Shown here one piece after another: positions 34,309-42,401 of a DNA stretch of 64,000 nt. The stretch is from a bacterium. Lineage in GTDB: Bacteria > Planctomycetota > JAFGQW01. A program made the position numbers and the translations under genes. The first letter of the stretch is position 1. Each line of letters starts with the position of its first letter. The notes beneath the pieces were generated by a model, which was not told the origin of the DNA, did no database searches, and worked only from the letters and a program-made list of their open reading frames with translations. Location of the stretch: NCBI GenBank assembly GCA_030426805.1, contig JAUHXU010000002.1, forward strand, positions 248,001-312,000, in the 5' to 3' direction.

Positions 34309-36615
34309 ATGCATGGGCCCGAGACGATCCTCGACGCGCTGGCGAAGCGCCGCTTCTCGCCGCTCGACCTGATCGACAAGGACGACGCGCTCGAGAAGGT
34401 GCTCGCGATCACGCTCGCCGAGCGGATCGAGCCGGCGCTCGCGCCCCACGTCGCGCCGCTGCTCGAGGACTTCCGGGGCTACTCGACGGCAGGGCAACGC
34501 GCCGTCGTGTTCGGCGGTGGATCCGGGCTGTCGAGCGTCGTGGGGGGTGCCAATCGCGCCCCGAGCTGGGCGGACGCGCCGTTCGACGGGCTCAAGTGCG
34601 ACTTCGAGGAGCTGTCGGTCGTCGTCTGCACGACCGACGACGGCGGCTCGACCGGGTTGATCCTGCGGGAACTCGAGCTGATCGCACTCGGCGATCTGCG
34701 CAACGTGTGCTTGTCGCTCGTGCGCCCGGAGCTGCTCGAAGCGCGCTACGGCGTGCGCGGCGACGACGCACGCGCCGCGGTCGCTGCCATCGCCCGCATC
34801 GTGAACCACCGGATCGACGCACGTCGAGGGCGGCTCGCGGCCAATCGCGTCGTCGCGGATCCCGCACCGTTGCTCGAGCAGCGCTTGCAGCAGGCGATGC
34901 CCGCGCGGCTGCTCGCCTACTTCCGCGAGTTGGGCGCCTACCTGGAGAGCCGGCAACGGCTGCGTGTGCTGCTCAAGCCCGGCCAGTGCCTCGGCAACCT
35001 CTACCTGCTCGCGGCGATCCTCCGGCGACAACGGGGCGAGGGGCCGCCGAAGGAGCGCGCGGTGACCGAGGGCATCGGCGCGTTCGCGAATGCGCTCGGC
35101 GCGCCCGGCGACCGGATCTACCCGGCGACCACCGCACCCGGTCAGCTCCGGTTTCTCTACGGCAACGGCGTCGCCGTGCGCGGACAGCGCAAGGCGCTCG
35201 TCAGCCGCCGTGGCTTTGCGGTCGAACGTGTCGTCGCCGACTACGTGCGCACGCCGACCGTCGATCCGCGCCTCGTGCGCGCGATCCGGTCGGCCGATCT
35301 GATCCTGTTCGCCCCCGGCAGCCTCTACTCGAGCCTGATGCCGGTGCTGCAACTCCCCGAGATCGTCGACGCGATCCGCGCGAATGCGAGCGCGGTGAAG
35401 GTCCTCGCGGCGAACTTCTGGGTGCAGGAGGGCGAGACCGACGTCACGCGTCGCGGGGCGCGCGCCCGCTTCACCGTCTCCGACATGCTCGACGCGTACG
35501 ACCGCAACGTGCCGGGCGGCGTTCGGGGCATCTTCGGGCAGGTGCTCGCCGCCGACATGAAGCAGCTTCCCGGCCACGTGCTGCGCAACTACGCGCTCGA
35601 GGGGAAGCTGCCGATCATCCTCGATCGGGATCGCGTGCGCGCGATGGGGTTCCAACCGGTCGAGGCGCCGGTCTTCTCGCGCCGGTCGCTCGCGTCCGAT
35701 CGCGTGCTGCGCCACGACCCGGAGCGGTTCGCGCGTGCGATCAAGACGCTGCTGTACATGCGGCGAACGCTCGATCCGATCGCCGACGACGGGCCGAAGA
35801 ACGGGCCGGTGTTTCCGTCGCGCATCGAGGGCGAGCGCGCGTCACCGGCCGCCTGCATGCGCGCGTTTCGCGACAAGATCGCGGGACTGGACCTGCGCCC
35901 GGCGCGCCTCGCCGGTCCGCTCGAAGAGTTGCTCTGGCGCAACCGCGACGTGCTGCCGGAGCACCTCGACCAGTTCCGCGGCATCCGCGTCGTGCCGGTC
36001 GGCCGGTGGAAGCGCAGCACCGAGTGGGACAAGGTGCTCGGCTACTTCGACCCCGAGGATCGCTACCTGAAGATCCACGCGCAGTTGCTCGACGGGCCGG
36101 TGGAGCGGCTGTGCGAGGACATCCTGATCGGGATCGGCGAGGCGCTGCTCGGGCGCTACTTCCTGCGCAAGGCGATCGAGCCGCTCGAGCTCGACGGCGT
36201 AGTGATCGGGAAGGTCTACTCCGTGCGGCTCCGACCGGTCGCGGAGCGCGACGCGTTCTTGACCGACGAGCAGTTGCGCCAGTACCTCGAGCTCGCGAAG
36301 ATGGTCCGGAGCGACGCGGACCCGGACGTCTACCGGATGGCCGTCAACGGTGACGCGGCGTTCCTGGGCCCGGGCCTGCAGTTCGGACTGCTCTACGCGT
36401 GGTATCTCGACAACGCGTACGGTGGCCTCACGGACTACGAGATGAGCCTCGTGCGGTGGCCGGCGCGGGACCTCGTTCCGTATCAGACCGATGCGATGCG
36501 CGAGCGGCGCCGGCTGATCCGGTTTTTCCGCGAGGTCGTCTTCCGCCATGCCGACGATTCGGTGGAGACGATCCTCGCCGATGCGGCGACGACGGAGGGG
36601 GCGGGCGATGAGTGA
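34309..36615 (+). CDS. YvcK/CofD-like protein, long form
   Basis: 768 residues. The CofD/YvcK Rossmann core is clear: AVVFGGGSGLSSVV (66-78), CTTDDGGSTG (107-116), ALGDLRNVC (126-134) and LILFAPGSLYSSLMPVL. It is about twice as long as B. subtilis YvcK (GlmR), with an N-terminal 60-residue helical region and a C-terminal extension of roughly 300 residues that I do not recognise. YvcK/GlmR binds UDP-GlcNAc and tunes glucosamine-6-phosphate synthesis; CofD enzymes move phospholactate. The following genes (LbetaH pyrophosphorylase-like, glmM) favour the YvcK-like role. ATG 34309 is chosen by the -10-like site and by homology start. Confidence 0.75.
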   Translation: MHGPETILDALAKRRFSPLDLIDKDDALEKVLAITLAERIEPALAPHVAPLLEDFRGYSTAGQRAVVFGGGSGLSSVVGGANRAPSWADAPFDGLKCDFEELSVVVCTTDDGGSTGLILRELELIALGDLRNVCLSLVRPELLEARYGVRGDDARAAVAAIARIVNHRIDARRGRLAANRVVADPAPLLEQRLQQAMPARLLAYFRELGAYLESRQRLRVLLKPGQCLGNLYLLAAILRRQRGEGPPKERAVTEGIGAFANALGAPGDRIYPATTAPGQLRFLYGNGVAVRGQRKALVSRRGFAVERVVADYVRTPTVDPRLVRAIRSADLILFAPGSLYSSLMPVLQLPEIVDAIRANASAVKVLAANFWVQEGETDVTRRGARARFTVSDMLDAYDRNVPGGVRGIFGQVLAADMKQLPGHVLRNYALEGKLPIILDRDRVRAMGFQPVEAPVFSRRSLASDRVLRHDPERFARAIKTLLYMRRTLDPIADDGPKNGPVFPSRIEGERASPAACMRAFRDKIAGLDLRPARLAGPLEELLWRNRDVLPEHLDQFRGIRVVPVGRWKRSTEWDKVLGYFDPEDRYLKIHAQLLDGPVERLCEDILIGIGEALLGRYFLRKAIEPLELDGVVIGKVYSVRLRPVAERDAFLTDEQLRQYLELAKMVRSDADPDVYRMAVNGDAAFLGPGLQFGLLYAWYLDNAYGGLTDYEMSLVRWPARDLVPYQTDAMRERRRLIRFFREVVFRHADDSVETILADAATTEGAGDE

Positions 36616-37846
36616 CGAACGGTCGGCCCGAATCGCGGCACTGCAGCGAAACGGCGTGCGCGTGCCGGTGCCCGAGTCGGTCGAGATCGACGACGACGTC
36701 GACCTCTTGCGGATCGCGCCCGGTGTGACGCTCGAGGCCGGCACGCGCGTGCGCGGCGCGAAGACGTTCATCGGCCCGGGCACGACGATCGGTCGCGAGG
36801 CGCCGATGACGATCGTCGACTGCCGGGTCGGTGCGGACGTGTCGCTCGCCGGCGGCTTCGCCGAAGACGCGACGTTCCTCGACGGGGCGAAGGTCGGCAG
36901 CGGTGCACACATCCGGCCGGGTTGCCTGCTCGAAGAGCACGCGAGCGTCGCGCACACCGTCGGGATCAAGCAGACGATTCTGTTTCCGTACGTGACGCTC
37001 GGCAGCCTGATCAACTTCTGCGATTGCCTGATGGCGGGCGGCTCCGGGCCGAAGGACCACAGCGAGGTCGGCAGCTCGTATATCCACTTCAATTTCACGC
37101 CACACCAGGACAAGGCGACGCCGTCGCTGTTCGGCGACGTGCCGCGCGGGGTCCGGCTCGATCAGCGACCGATCTTCCTCGGCGGGCAAGGCGGCGCGGT
37201 CGGCCCGCTGCGTGTCGGCTACGGTGCGGTCGCGCCGGCCGGCACCGTGCTGCGCCGCGACGTCGATGACGGGGCGGTGATTCTCGATCCGCCGGCGCCG
37301 GTCAAGGGCGGGCCGTTCGTGCAAGGGGCGTATCGCCGGATCGAGCGCGTCGTGCGCAACAACGTCCACTACCTCGCCAACCTCGTCGCGCTCGACGCGT
37401 GGTATCGCGCAGTGCGGTGCGCCGCGGTGGCCGAAGCGGCGCAGCCGCTGCACCTGGGGGCCGTCGAGACGATCCGCGCCGCGATCGCCGAGCGCATCAA
37501 GCAGTTCCGACGGCTCGCCTCGAAGATGCCGCAGTCGATCCTGCTCGCGGCGTCGCACGGCGTGGACGCCGCCGTGATCGCCCAGCAGCAACAGCTCGCC
37601 GATCGCGCCGATGCCGCGTGCGACGCGATCGAGGAGTTCGCGTTCGAGTCGATCGCCCCCCGCGTGCGCGACCGGGTGGTCGCGGCGTTCGGTGTGCATC
37701 AGACGTATCTCGAGACGGTCCGCACGCTCGAGGACGACGTGCGCCGCGCGGCGACCGAGTGGCTCGATGCGGTGGTCGGGTCCGTCGTCCGAGCCGCGCA
37801 TAGACCGCTCGATCGGTTCGCGCTCGCGGACATCCGGGGGGAATGA
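36608..37846 (+). CDS. UDP-GlcNAc pyrophosphorylase-like left-handed beta-helix protein
   Basis: 412 residues. Residues 40-230 are hexapeptide repeats of a left-handed beta-helix (GPGTTIGREAPMTIVDCRVG, VGSGAHIRPGCLLEEHASVA), with the GGSGPKDHSEVGSSYIHFNF segment typical of proteins annotated as UDP-GlcNAc pyrophosphorylases but without the N-terminal pyrophosphorylase domain. The C-terminal 170 residues are helical. The start overlaps the previous stop by 8 bases. Sitting between the YvcK-like gene and glmM, it probably acts on amino-sugar phosphates or UDP-sugars, perhaps as an acetyltransferase; activity is inferred. Confidence 0.7.
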   Translation: MSDERSARIAALQRNGVRVPVPESVEIDDDVDLLRIAPGVTLEAGTRVRGAKTFIGPGTTIGREAPMTIVDCRVGADVSLAGGFAEDATFLDGAKVGSGAHIRPGCLLEEHASVAHTVGIKQTILFPYVTLGSLINFCDCLMAGGSGPKDHSEVGSSYIHFNFTPHQDKATPSLFGDVPRGVRLDQRPIFLGGQGGAVGPLRVGYGAVAPAGTVLRRDVDDGAVILDPPAPVKGGPFVQGAYRRIERVVRNNVHYLANLVALDAWYRAVRCAAVAEAAQPLHLGAVETIRAAIAERIKQFRRLASKMPQSILLAASHGVDAAVIAQQQQLADRADAACDAIEEFAFESIAPRVRDRVVAAFGVHQTYLETVRTLEDDVRRAATEWLDAVVGSVVRAAHRPLDRFALADIRGE

Positions 37847-37850
37847 CACG

Positions 37851-39185
37851 ATGGGCAAGTGGTTCGGAACGGACGGGATCCGCGGCGTCGCCAATCGCGA
37901 TCCGATGACCGTCGAGATGGCGGTCGCGGTCGGGCGCGCGGTGGCGTCGACCCTCGGCGAGCGACCGCGGATCGCCGTCGGCATGGACACGCGCCGCTCG
38001 GGCCCGATGCTGCGCGCGGCGCTCGCCGCGGGGATCTGCTCGGCCGGCGGGGAAGTGCTGGACCTGGGGGTCGTGCCGACGCCCGCGGTCGCACTTCTCG
38101 TTCGGACGCTCGGGGCGCAGGCCGGCGTCGTGATCTCGGCGTCGCACAACGCGTTCCCCGACAACGGCATCAAGCTCTTCTCCGGCGAGGGGCGCAAGCT
38201 CCCCGATGCGACCGAGTCCGCGATGGAGGCCGCGATCGAGGCCGGTCCCGGCGAACTCCCGACCGGCGGCGCCATCGGCGGCGTGACGATCGTCGACGAC
38301 GCGGCGCGCCGTTACGTCGACTTCCTCGTCGACGCGTTCCCGCGTGAACTTGCCGGTAGTGGCACGCCGATCGTGCTCGACTGCGCCAACGGTGCGACGT
38401 TCGCCGTCGCGGCGCCGGCGTTCGAGGCGATCGGTGCCGACGTGACCGTGATCCACGCGTCGCCCGACGGGGTGAACATCAACGTCGAGTGCGGCTCGCA
38501 ACACACCGCCGACCTGAGCGCCGCGGTGCGCGAGCGTGGTGCGCGCCTCGGTCTCGCGTTCGACGGCGACGGCGACCGGTTGATCGCGGTCGACGAGCGC
38601 GGCGAGACGATCACCGGGGACCAGATCCTCGCGGTGCTGAGCCGCGACATGAAGGCGCGCGGCTGCCTGCCCGGGGACATCGCCGTGAGCACCGTGATGA
38701 GCAACCTCGGACTGCGGCGCTTTCTCGAGCGCGAGGGCATTCGGCATGTGACGACGGCGGTCGGCGACCGCTACGTGCGCGAGGCGATGGACGAGACCGG
38801 CGCCGCGATCGGCGGCGAGGACTCGGGCCACATGATCCTCGCCGAGCATCACACGACCGGCGACGGCGTGCTGACCGGCCTTGCGCTGTTTGCGTGCATG
38901 CTGCGCGCCGACGAGCCGCTGTCCGCGCTCGCGAGCGCGATGACGGTCTTCCCGCAGCGCCTGGTCAACATCCCGGTCACGTCCAAACCCGATCTCGAGA
39001 CGTTGCCGGACGTGCAAGCGGCGATCGCCCGTGTCGAGGCCGACTTCGGCGACGACGGGCGCGTGCTCGTGCGCTACTCCGGCACCGAACTCAAGTGCCG
39101 CGTGATGGTCGAGGGGCCGGCGGCAGACGCGACGGAGAGCGCCGCCGAGTCGATCGCGGCCGCGGTGCGCGACGCGATCGGATGA
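37851..39185 (+). CDS. glmM: Phosphoglucosamine mutase
   Basis: 444 residues, the usual length. GKWFGTDGIRGVAN opens the protein; the active-site phosphoserine is Ser98 in ISASHN; the Mg-binding loop FDGDGDR is at about 237-243; the sugar-binding GGEDSGH and the phosphate-binding RYSGTE complete the set. It converts glucosamine-6-phosphate to glucosamine-1-phosphate for UDP-GlcNAc. GGGGGAA lies 8-10 bases before ATG 37851. The stop overlaps the next ATG. Confidence 0.95.
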   Translation: MGKWFGTDGIRGVANRDPMTVEMAVAVGRAVASTLGERPRIAVGMDTRRSGPMLRAALAAGICSAGGEVLDLGVVPTPAVALLVRTLGAQAGVVISASHNAFPDNGIKLFSGEGRKLPDATESAMEAAIEAGPGELPTGGAIGGVTIVDDAARRYVDFLVDAFPRELAGSGTPIVLDCANGATFAVAAPAFEAIGADVTVIHASPDGVNINVECGSQHTADLSAAVRERGARLGLAFDGDGDRLIAVDERGETITGDQILAVLSRDMKARGCLPGDIAVSTVMSNLGLRRFLEREGIRHVTTAVGDRYVREAMDETGAAIGGEDSGHMILAEHHTTGDGVLTGLALFACMLRADEPLSALASAMTVFPQRLVNIPVTSKPDLETLPDVQAAIARVEADFGDDGRVLVRYSGTELKCRVMVEGPAADATESAAESIAAAVRDAIG

Positions 39186-40105
39186 ACGACGACGCGTCCG
39201 TCACCCCGCGCGTGCTCGACGCGCTCGAGCGGCTCGGCCCGTCGACCGGCGCGGAGTTGCGCGATGCGACCGGCGCCGAGCTGTTCGCGCTGTGGCGCGT
39301 CTGTCGCACCGAGGCGGCGATCGAGTGGCGCGTCGTCGGGCAGCGCTACCTCCGCCTCGATCGCAAGGTCGACGGATATGCGCGCCTGTCGCCGTCGACG
39401 AAACGGGAGTTCCTGACCTACACGGTCATGGGGCTCGCTGCGGATACCGATGCCCTGGATCGTCGGGTCGAGGAACTCGTCGCGTCCGTCCAGGCGATCA
39501 GCGACGAGAAGCGGATGCTCGCGCGGTATCGGATCCGCTCCCTCCTCGACGGCCTCCCGCACGGCGACGCGGTGCGCGAAGGGGCGTGCTTCCTGATCGC
39601 CGGGGACGTCGTCTACGGGATGGCGCACGCGGTCGACCGGCCCGAGATCAGCACCGGGAAGATGGTTCGCGGTTCGGATCTCGACATCGTGATCGTCACG
39701 ACCGACGACTTCGATCCGGCGCTGCTCGAAGAACTGGACCGCGCGGTGCTCACCGAGAAGCATCAGTTGCTGCACCACCCGACGTATCGCGAAGAGATCG
39801 ACTACGTGATCAAGCCGATGGCGCGCGTGCGCGAGCAGCTGCGGTTCGACACGTTCGAGCACTGCGTCGCGAGCAAGATCCTGGACGAGGCGGTCTACCT
39901 CGACGGCAGCCGCGCCCTCTTCGACGCGGTCAAGGCGGCGGTCGCGGAGACCGGCGTGCGCGAGCAACTTGCGCGTCTGGGGCGCGAAGCCGCCGAGTAT
40001 CGCGAGACCGGCGACCGCTTGCTGAGCGGCGTCGACGGCGAACCCACCCGCGACCAGCTCTTCCGCTACTTCTACACGAAGGAAGAAGAGCCCGAAATCT
40101 ACTGA
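39182..40105 (+). CDS. Nucleotidyltransferase-fold protein of unknown function
   Basis: 307 residues. An N-terminal helical region (LDALERLGPSTGAELRDATG) resembles a winged-helix DNA-binding head. Around residues 163-172, RGSDLDIVIVT is the GSxxDxD-type motif of the polymerase-beta nucleotidyltransferase fold; a third acidic residue may be the Asp in EEIDYVIK, as in that fold. No standard family comes to mind. Position after glmM with an overlapping start suggests a role linked to nucleotide sugars, or a regulator of the operon. A strong terminator follows at 40241. Confidence 0.65.
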   Translation: MNDDASVTPRVLDALERLGPSTGAELRDATGAELFALWRVCRTEAAIEWRVVGQRYLRLDRKVDGYARLSPSTKREFLTYTVMGLAADTDALDRRVEELVASVQAISDEKRMLARYRIRSLLDGLPHGDAVREGACFLIAGDVVYGMAHAVDRPEISTGKMVRGSDLDIVIVTTDDFDPALLEELDRAVLTEKHQLLHHPTYREEIDYVIKPMARVREQLRFDTFEHCVASKILDEAVYLDGSRALFDAVKAAVAETGVREQLARLGREAAEYRETGDRLLSGVDGEPTRDQLFRYFYTKEEEPEIY

Positions 40106-40240
40106 CCTTCCCTCAACCCCCGTCACCCGATGCCGAGAATACGGCTACGGAAGCGCCAGCGCGCCGACTCGGGCTCTCACCGACGGGATGATTTCGATTG
40201 GGGGGTCAGGGACCGAGCCGCCGCGGCGACGCCGCCAATA

Positions 40241-40265
40241 GGCCCGACTCTGTCGGGCCTTTTTT
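40241..40265 (+). terminator. Intrinsic terminator after glmM operon
   Basis: GGCCCGAC (40241-40248), loop TCT, GTCGGGCC (40252-40259) and six T (40260-40265). Ends the four-gene run 34309-40105. Confidence 0.85.
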
Positions 40266-40302
40266 CGTGCGCGCTCGCTGAATTCGGGTGTTTCGGGCCG
40301 AT

Positions 40303-40330
40303 TTGTGGGGTTTTCGGGGTGCGGTGAAAT
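40303..40330 (+). promoter_or_regulatory. Promoter-like site before secreted protein gene
   Basis: TTGTGG (40303-40308), 16-base spacer, TGAAAT (40325-40330). Transcription from here would give a leader of about 78 bases containing the hairpin at 40348-40401. With the terminator this accounts for the 309-bp gap 40106-40414. Confidence 0.3.
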
Positions 40331-40347
40331 GGCGTGAGAGCGGCCTG

Positions 40348-40401
40348 CGTTGAATCGGATGAAGCCACCCGATGGGTGGTGGACTCCCGAGGCATTCAAC
40401 G
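40348..40401 (+). promoter_or_regulatory. Structured 5' leader with hairpin at the Shine-Dalgarno
   Basis: CGTTGAAT (40348-40355) pairs with ATTCAACG (40394-40401), enclosing a tight hairpin CCACCC-GAT-GGGTGG (40365-40379). The closing helix ends right at the GAAGGAG Shine-Dalgarno (40401-40407), so folding could expose or mask it. I match it to no known riboswitch class; it could also be an mRNA-stabilising 5' structure. Confidence 0.45.
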
Positions 40402-40414
40402 AAGGAGCAATCTC

Positions 40415-41332
40415 ATGCGTCACTTGTTCCACATCTCCACCCTCGTCGCCGCGTCGTTCACCGGTGTGGCCGTTGCACAGTCCAAGCCGGTCGAGCTGCC
40501 GCCGTTCCAGTCGACGTTCTCGTCGGCCTCGCTGACCCGCGGCTTCTTCTTCCAGGCGCCGACGAACTTCACGATCACCGGCCTCCGCGTGCCGGACGAG
40601 AAGGCGCACGGCACCCAGGCGGTCGCGGTCTACAAACTCGCGGGCGCGCCGCCGGCCTATCCGACGACCGCGCACGGCAGCCTCGAGTTCTTCCGCTCGG
40701 GCGTTCCGAGTTCGCAGGTGATCGCGACCGGCGTCGCGGTGAACGAAGGCGAGTGGGTCGGCATTCTCGGTGCGACCGGTGATGCGTCGATCATGAACAG
40801 CTCCTACGGCAGCGGTCCGCACACGACGTCGATCCTCGGCAAGCCGGTCACCCTGACTCGCTTCCTGACCCAGACGAACATCGTGTCGAACCAGGGGATC
40901 GCACCGGTGTCGGCGTCGACCGGTTCGATCGGTCGCGTCGAGATGTGGGTCGACGGGGTCGTCCTCGAGGCGGCCGGCGACCTGGCTACCGGGAGCGGCG
41001 TGTCGTTCCGCCTGTCGGCACCGAAGCACGTCGGCAAGTCCTATGCGATGGCCAGTTCGCTGAGCGCCGGCCCCACGCCGATCGGCGAGCGTGCGATCGG
41101 CCTCGGCCTCGACGCGCTCTTCTTCGCGAGCACGAGCAACAACCTGCCGGATCTGTTCGTGAACTACACGGGCACGATCGGCGCGAGCGGCCGCGCCAAC
41201 GCGATGCTGAACATTCCGAACTACGGGTTCCTCCGAGGGATCGAGGTCTTCTCCGCTTTCGTGACGGTGGACCCGAATGCCCCACTCGGTTTCGAGAGCA
41301 TCAGCAACACGCATCGATTCATGATCCAATGA
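40415..41332 (+). CDS. Secreted protein of unknown function
   Basis: 305 residues with a signal peptide (FHISTLVAASFTGVAVAQ). The mature protein is rich in Ser, Thr and Gly and predicted all-beta; residues 45-130 look like a jelly-roll (GFFFQAPTNFTITGLRVPD). Arg is much scarcer than in the neighbours. GAAGGAG lies 8 bases before ATG 40415. Its own promoter, structured leader and terminator mark it as a stand-alone, possibly abundant, exported protein. Confidence 0.7.
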   Translation: MRHLFHISTLVAASFTGVAVAQSKPVELPPFQSTFSSASLTRGFFFQAPTNFTITGLRVPDEKAHGTQAVAVYKLAGAPPAYPTTAHGSLEFFRSGVPSSQVIATGVAVNEGEWVGILGATGDASIMNSSYGSGPHTTSILGKPVTLTRFLTQTNIVSNQGIAPVSASTGSIGRVEMWVDGVVLEAAGDLATGSGVSFRLSAPKHVGKSYAMASSLSAGPTPIGERAIGLGLDALFFASTSNNLPDLFVNYTGTIGASGRANAMLNIPNYGFLRGIEVFSAFVTVDPNAPLGFESISNTHRFMIQ

Positions 41333-41369
41333 CGCAACGCGCCGCCTCGAGCGGCCGGTGAGGAACCCG

Positions 41370-41404
41370 CGGGCCCGGCACGACGTGTCGGGCCCGTCTT
41401 TTTT
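41370..41404 (+). terminator. Intrinsic terminator after secreted protein gene
   Basis: CGGGCCCGGCAC (41370-41381) pairs with GTGTCGGGCCCG (41385-41396) with one G-T pair, followed by TCTTTTTT. Confidence 0.88.
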
Positions 41405-41424
41405 GCACCACGATTGCCTCGCCG

Positions 41425-41453
41425 TTGCCAGCGCGTCGGTCGGTCGCTACGCT
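41425..41453 (+). promoter_or_regulatory. Promoter-like site before protease gene
   Basis: TTGCCA (41425-41430), 17-base spacer, TACGCT (41448-41453); the leader to ATG 41486 would be about 26 bases and carries GAGAGTCGAGG. Confidence 0.4.
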
Positions 41454-41485
41454 CGCAGAGGCGTCGAGGACGCGGAGAGTCGAGG

Positions 41486-42400
41486 ATGGACCGACCGATG
41501 CGATGGGTTCCGTGGGTTGTGACGGCCGCCGCGCTCGTGCTCGGCGCGTTGTCGTGGTGGCGCTTCGAGGCTCGGCTCGCCGAAGTCGAGGACGCGCTCG
41601 CGAAGACGGCCGCCAAGCCGGTGGTCTCCCGGGTGCTCCCCGCCGCCGACCCCGCGAAGACCGCGTCACTCGAACAGGTCCTCGCCGCGACCGTCTACAT
41701 CAAGAACGAGGTGCGCTTCCGCGAGGACGGGACGAACCGTTATCTGCACCGCGAGGGGGCGGGTGCAGAGCGCCTCCGTCCGATCGGCGACCCCGCGGCG
41801 GTGCAGGTCGCCAGGGGCGAGACGGGCTCGGGCTTCTGTGTGTCGGACGACGGGCTGATCGTCACGTGCGCGCACGTCGTTCGTGTGCGTGCCGCCGAGA
41901 CATCGGTGCGGATCGGCAACGCGAAGCTCGTTCGCGAGCACGCGGTGCGGATCGTCTTCTCCGGCGAGGCGACCCGTCGCACGGCCCGCGTCGTGCGGAT
42001 CATCGACGACGGCGACAACGACTTCGCGGTGTTGAAGATCGAGCCGTTCGACGGGATGCCGTGGGTGCGGAACTTCCGCGTCGACGTCGAGCCGCCGCCG
42101 CCCGGCAGTGGCGTGCGCCTGTTCGGCTTTCCGCTCGGCAAGAACCTCCGCCAGGAGGAGGGCCACGTGTCGGGTTCGATCTTCGCCGGGATGGTCAGCC
42201 GACGGATCGAGCCGTTCGTGCAGGTGCAGGGGGTCGTCTATCCTGGGCTGAGCGGCGGGCCGATGGTGGACGGCAGCGGTCGCGTCGTCGGTGTCGTGTC
42301 CGCTGTGCAGGAGACGCCGACCGGTCAGATCGCGTCGGACATCGGGTTCGTGCTGCCGATACGTCGGCTCGAGCCGGCATGGCGGGCGATCGCGAAGTAG
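41486..42400 (+). CDS. Trypsin-like serine protease (S1C-like)
   Basis: 304 residues. An N-terminal membrane anchor (WVPWVVTAAALVLGALSWW) leads into a chymotrypsin-fold protease: oxyanion/first strand GSGFCVSDDGLIVTCAHVV (catalytic His in CAHVV), DNDFAVLKIE (Asp) and PGLSGGPMVDGSGRVVGVVS (nucleophile Ser in LSGGP). It lacks the PDZ domains of full DegP/HtrA proteins. Probable role: membrane-tethered periplasmic proteolysis or a protease-like sensor. The stop lies 1 bp from the stop of the convergent anti-sigma gene. Confidence 0.82.
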   Translation: MDRPMRWVPWVVTAAALVLGALSWWRFEARLAEVEDALAKTAAKPVVSRVLPAADPAKTASLEQVLAATVYIKNEVRFREDGTNRYLHREGAGAERLRPIGDPAAVQVARGETGSGFCVSDDGLIVTCAHVVRVRAAETSVRIGNAKLVREHAVRIVFSGEATRRTARVVRIIDDGDNDFAVLKIEPFDGMPWVRNFRVDVEPPPPGSGVRLFGFPLGKNLRQEEGHVSGSIFAGMVSRRIEPFVQVQGVVYPGLSGGPMVDGSGRVVGVVSAVQETPTGQIASDIGFVLPIRRLEPAWRAIAK

Positions 42401-42401
42401 A

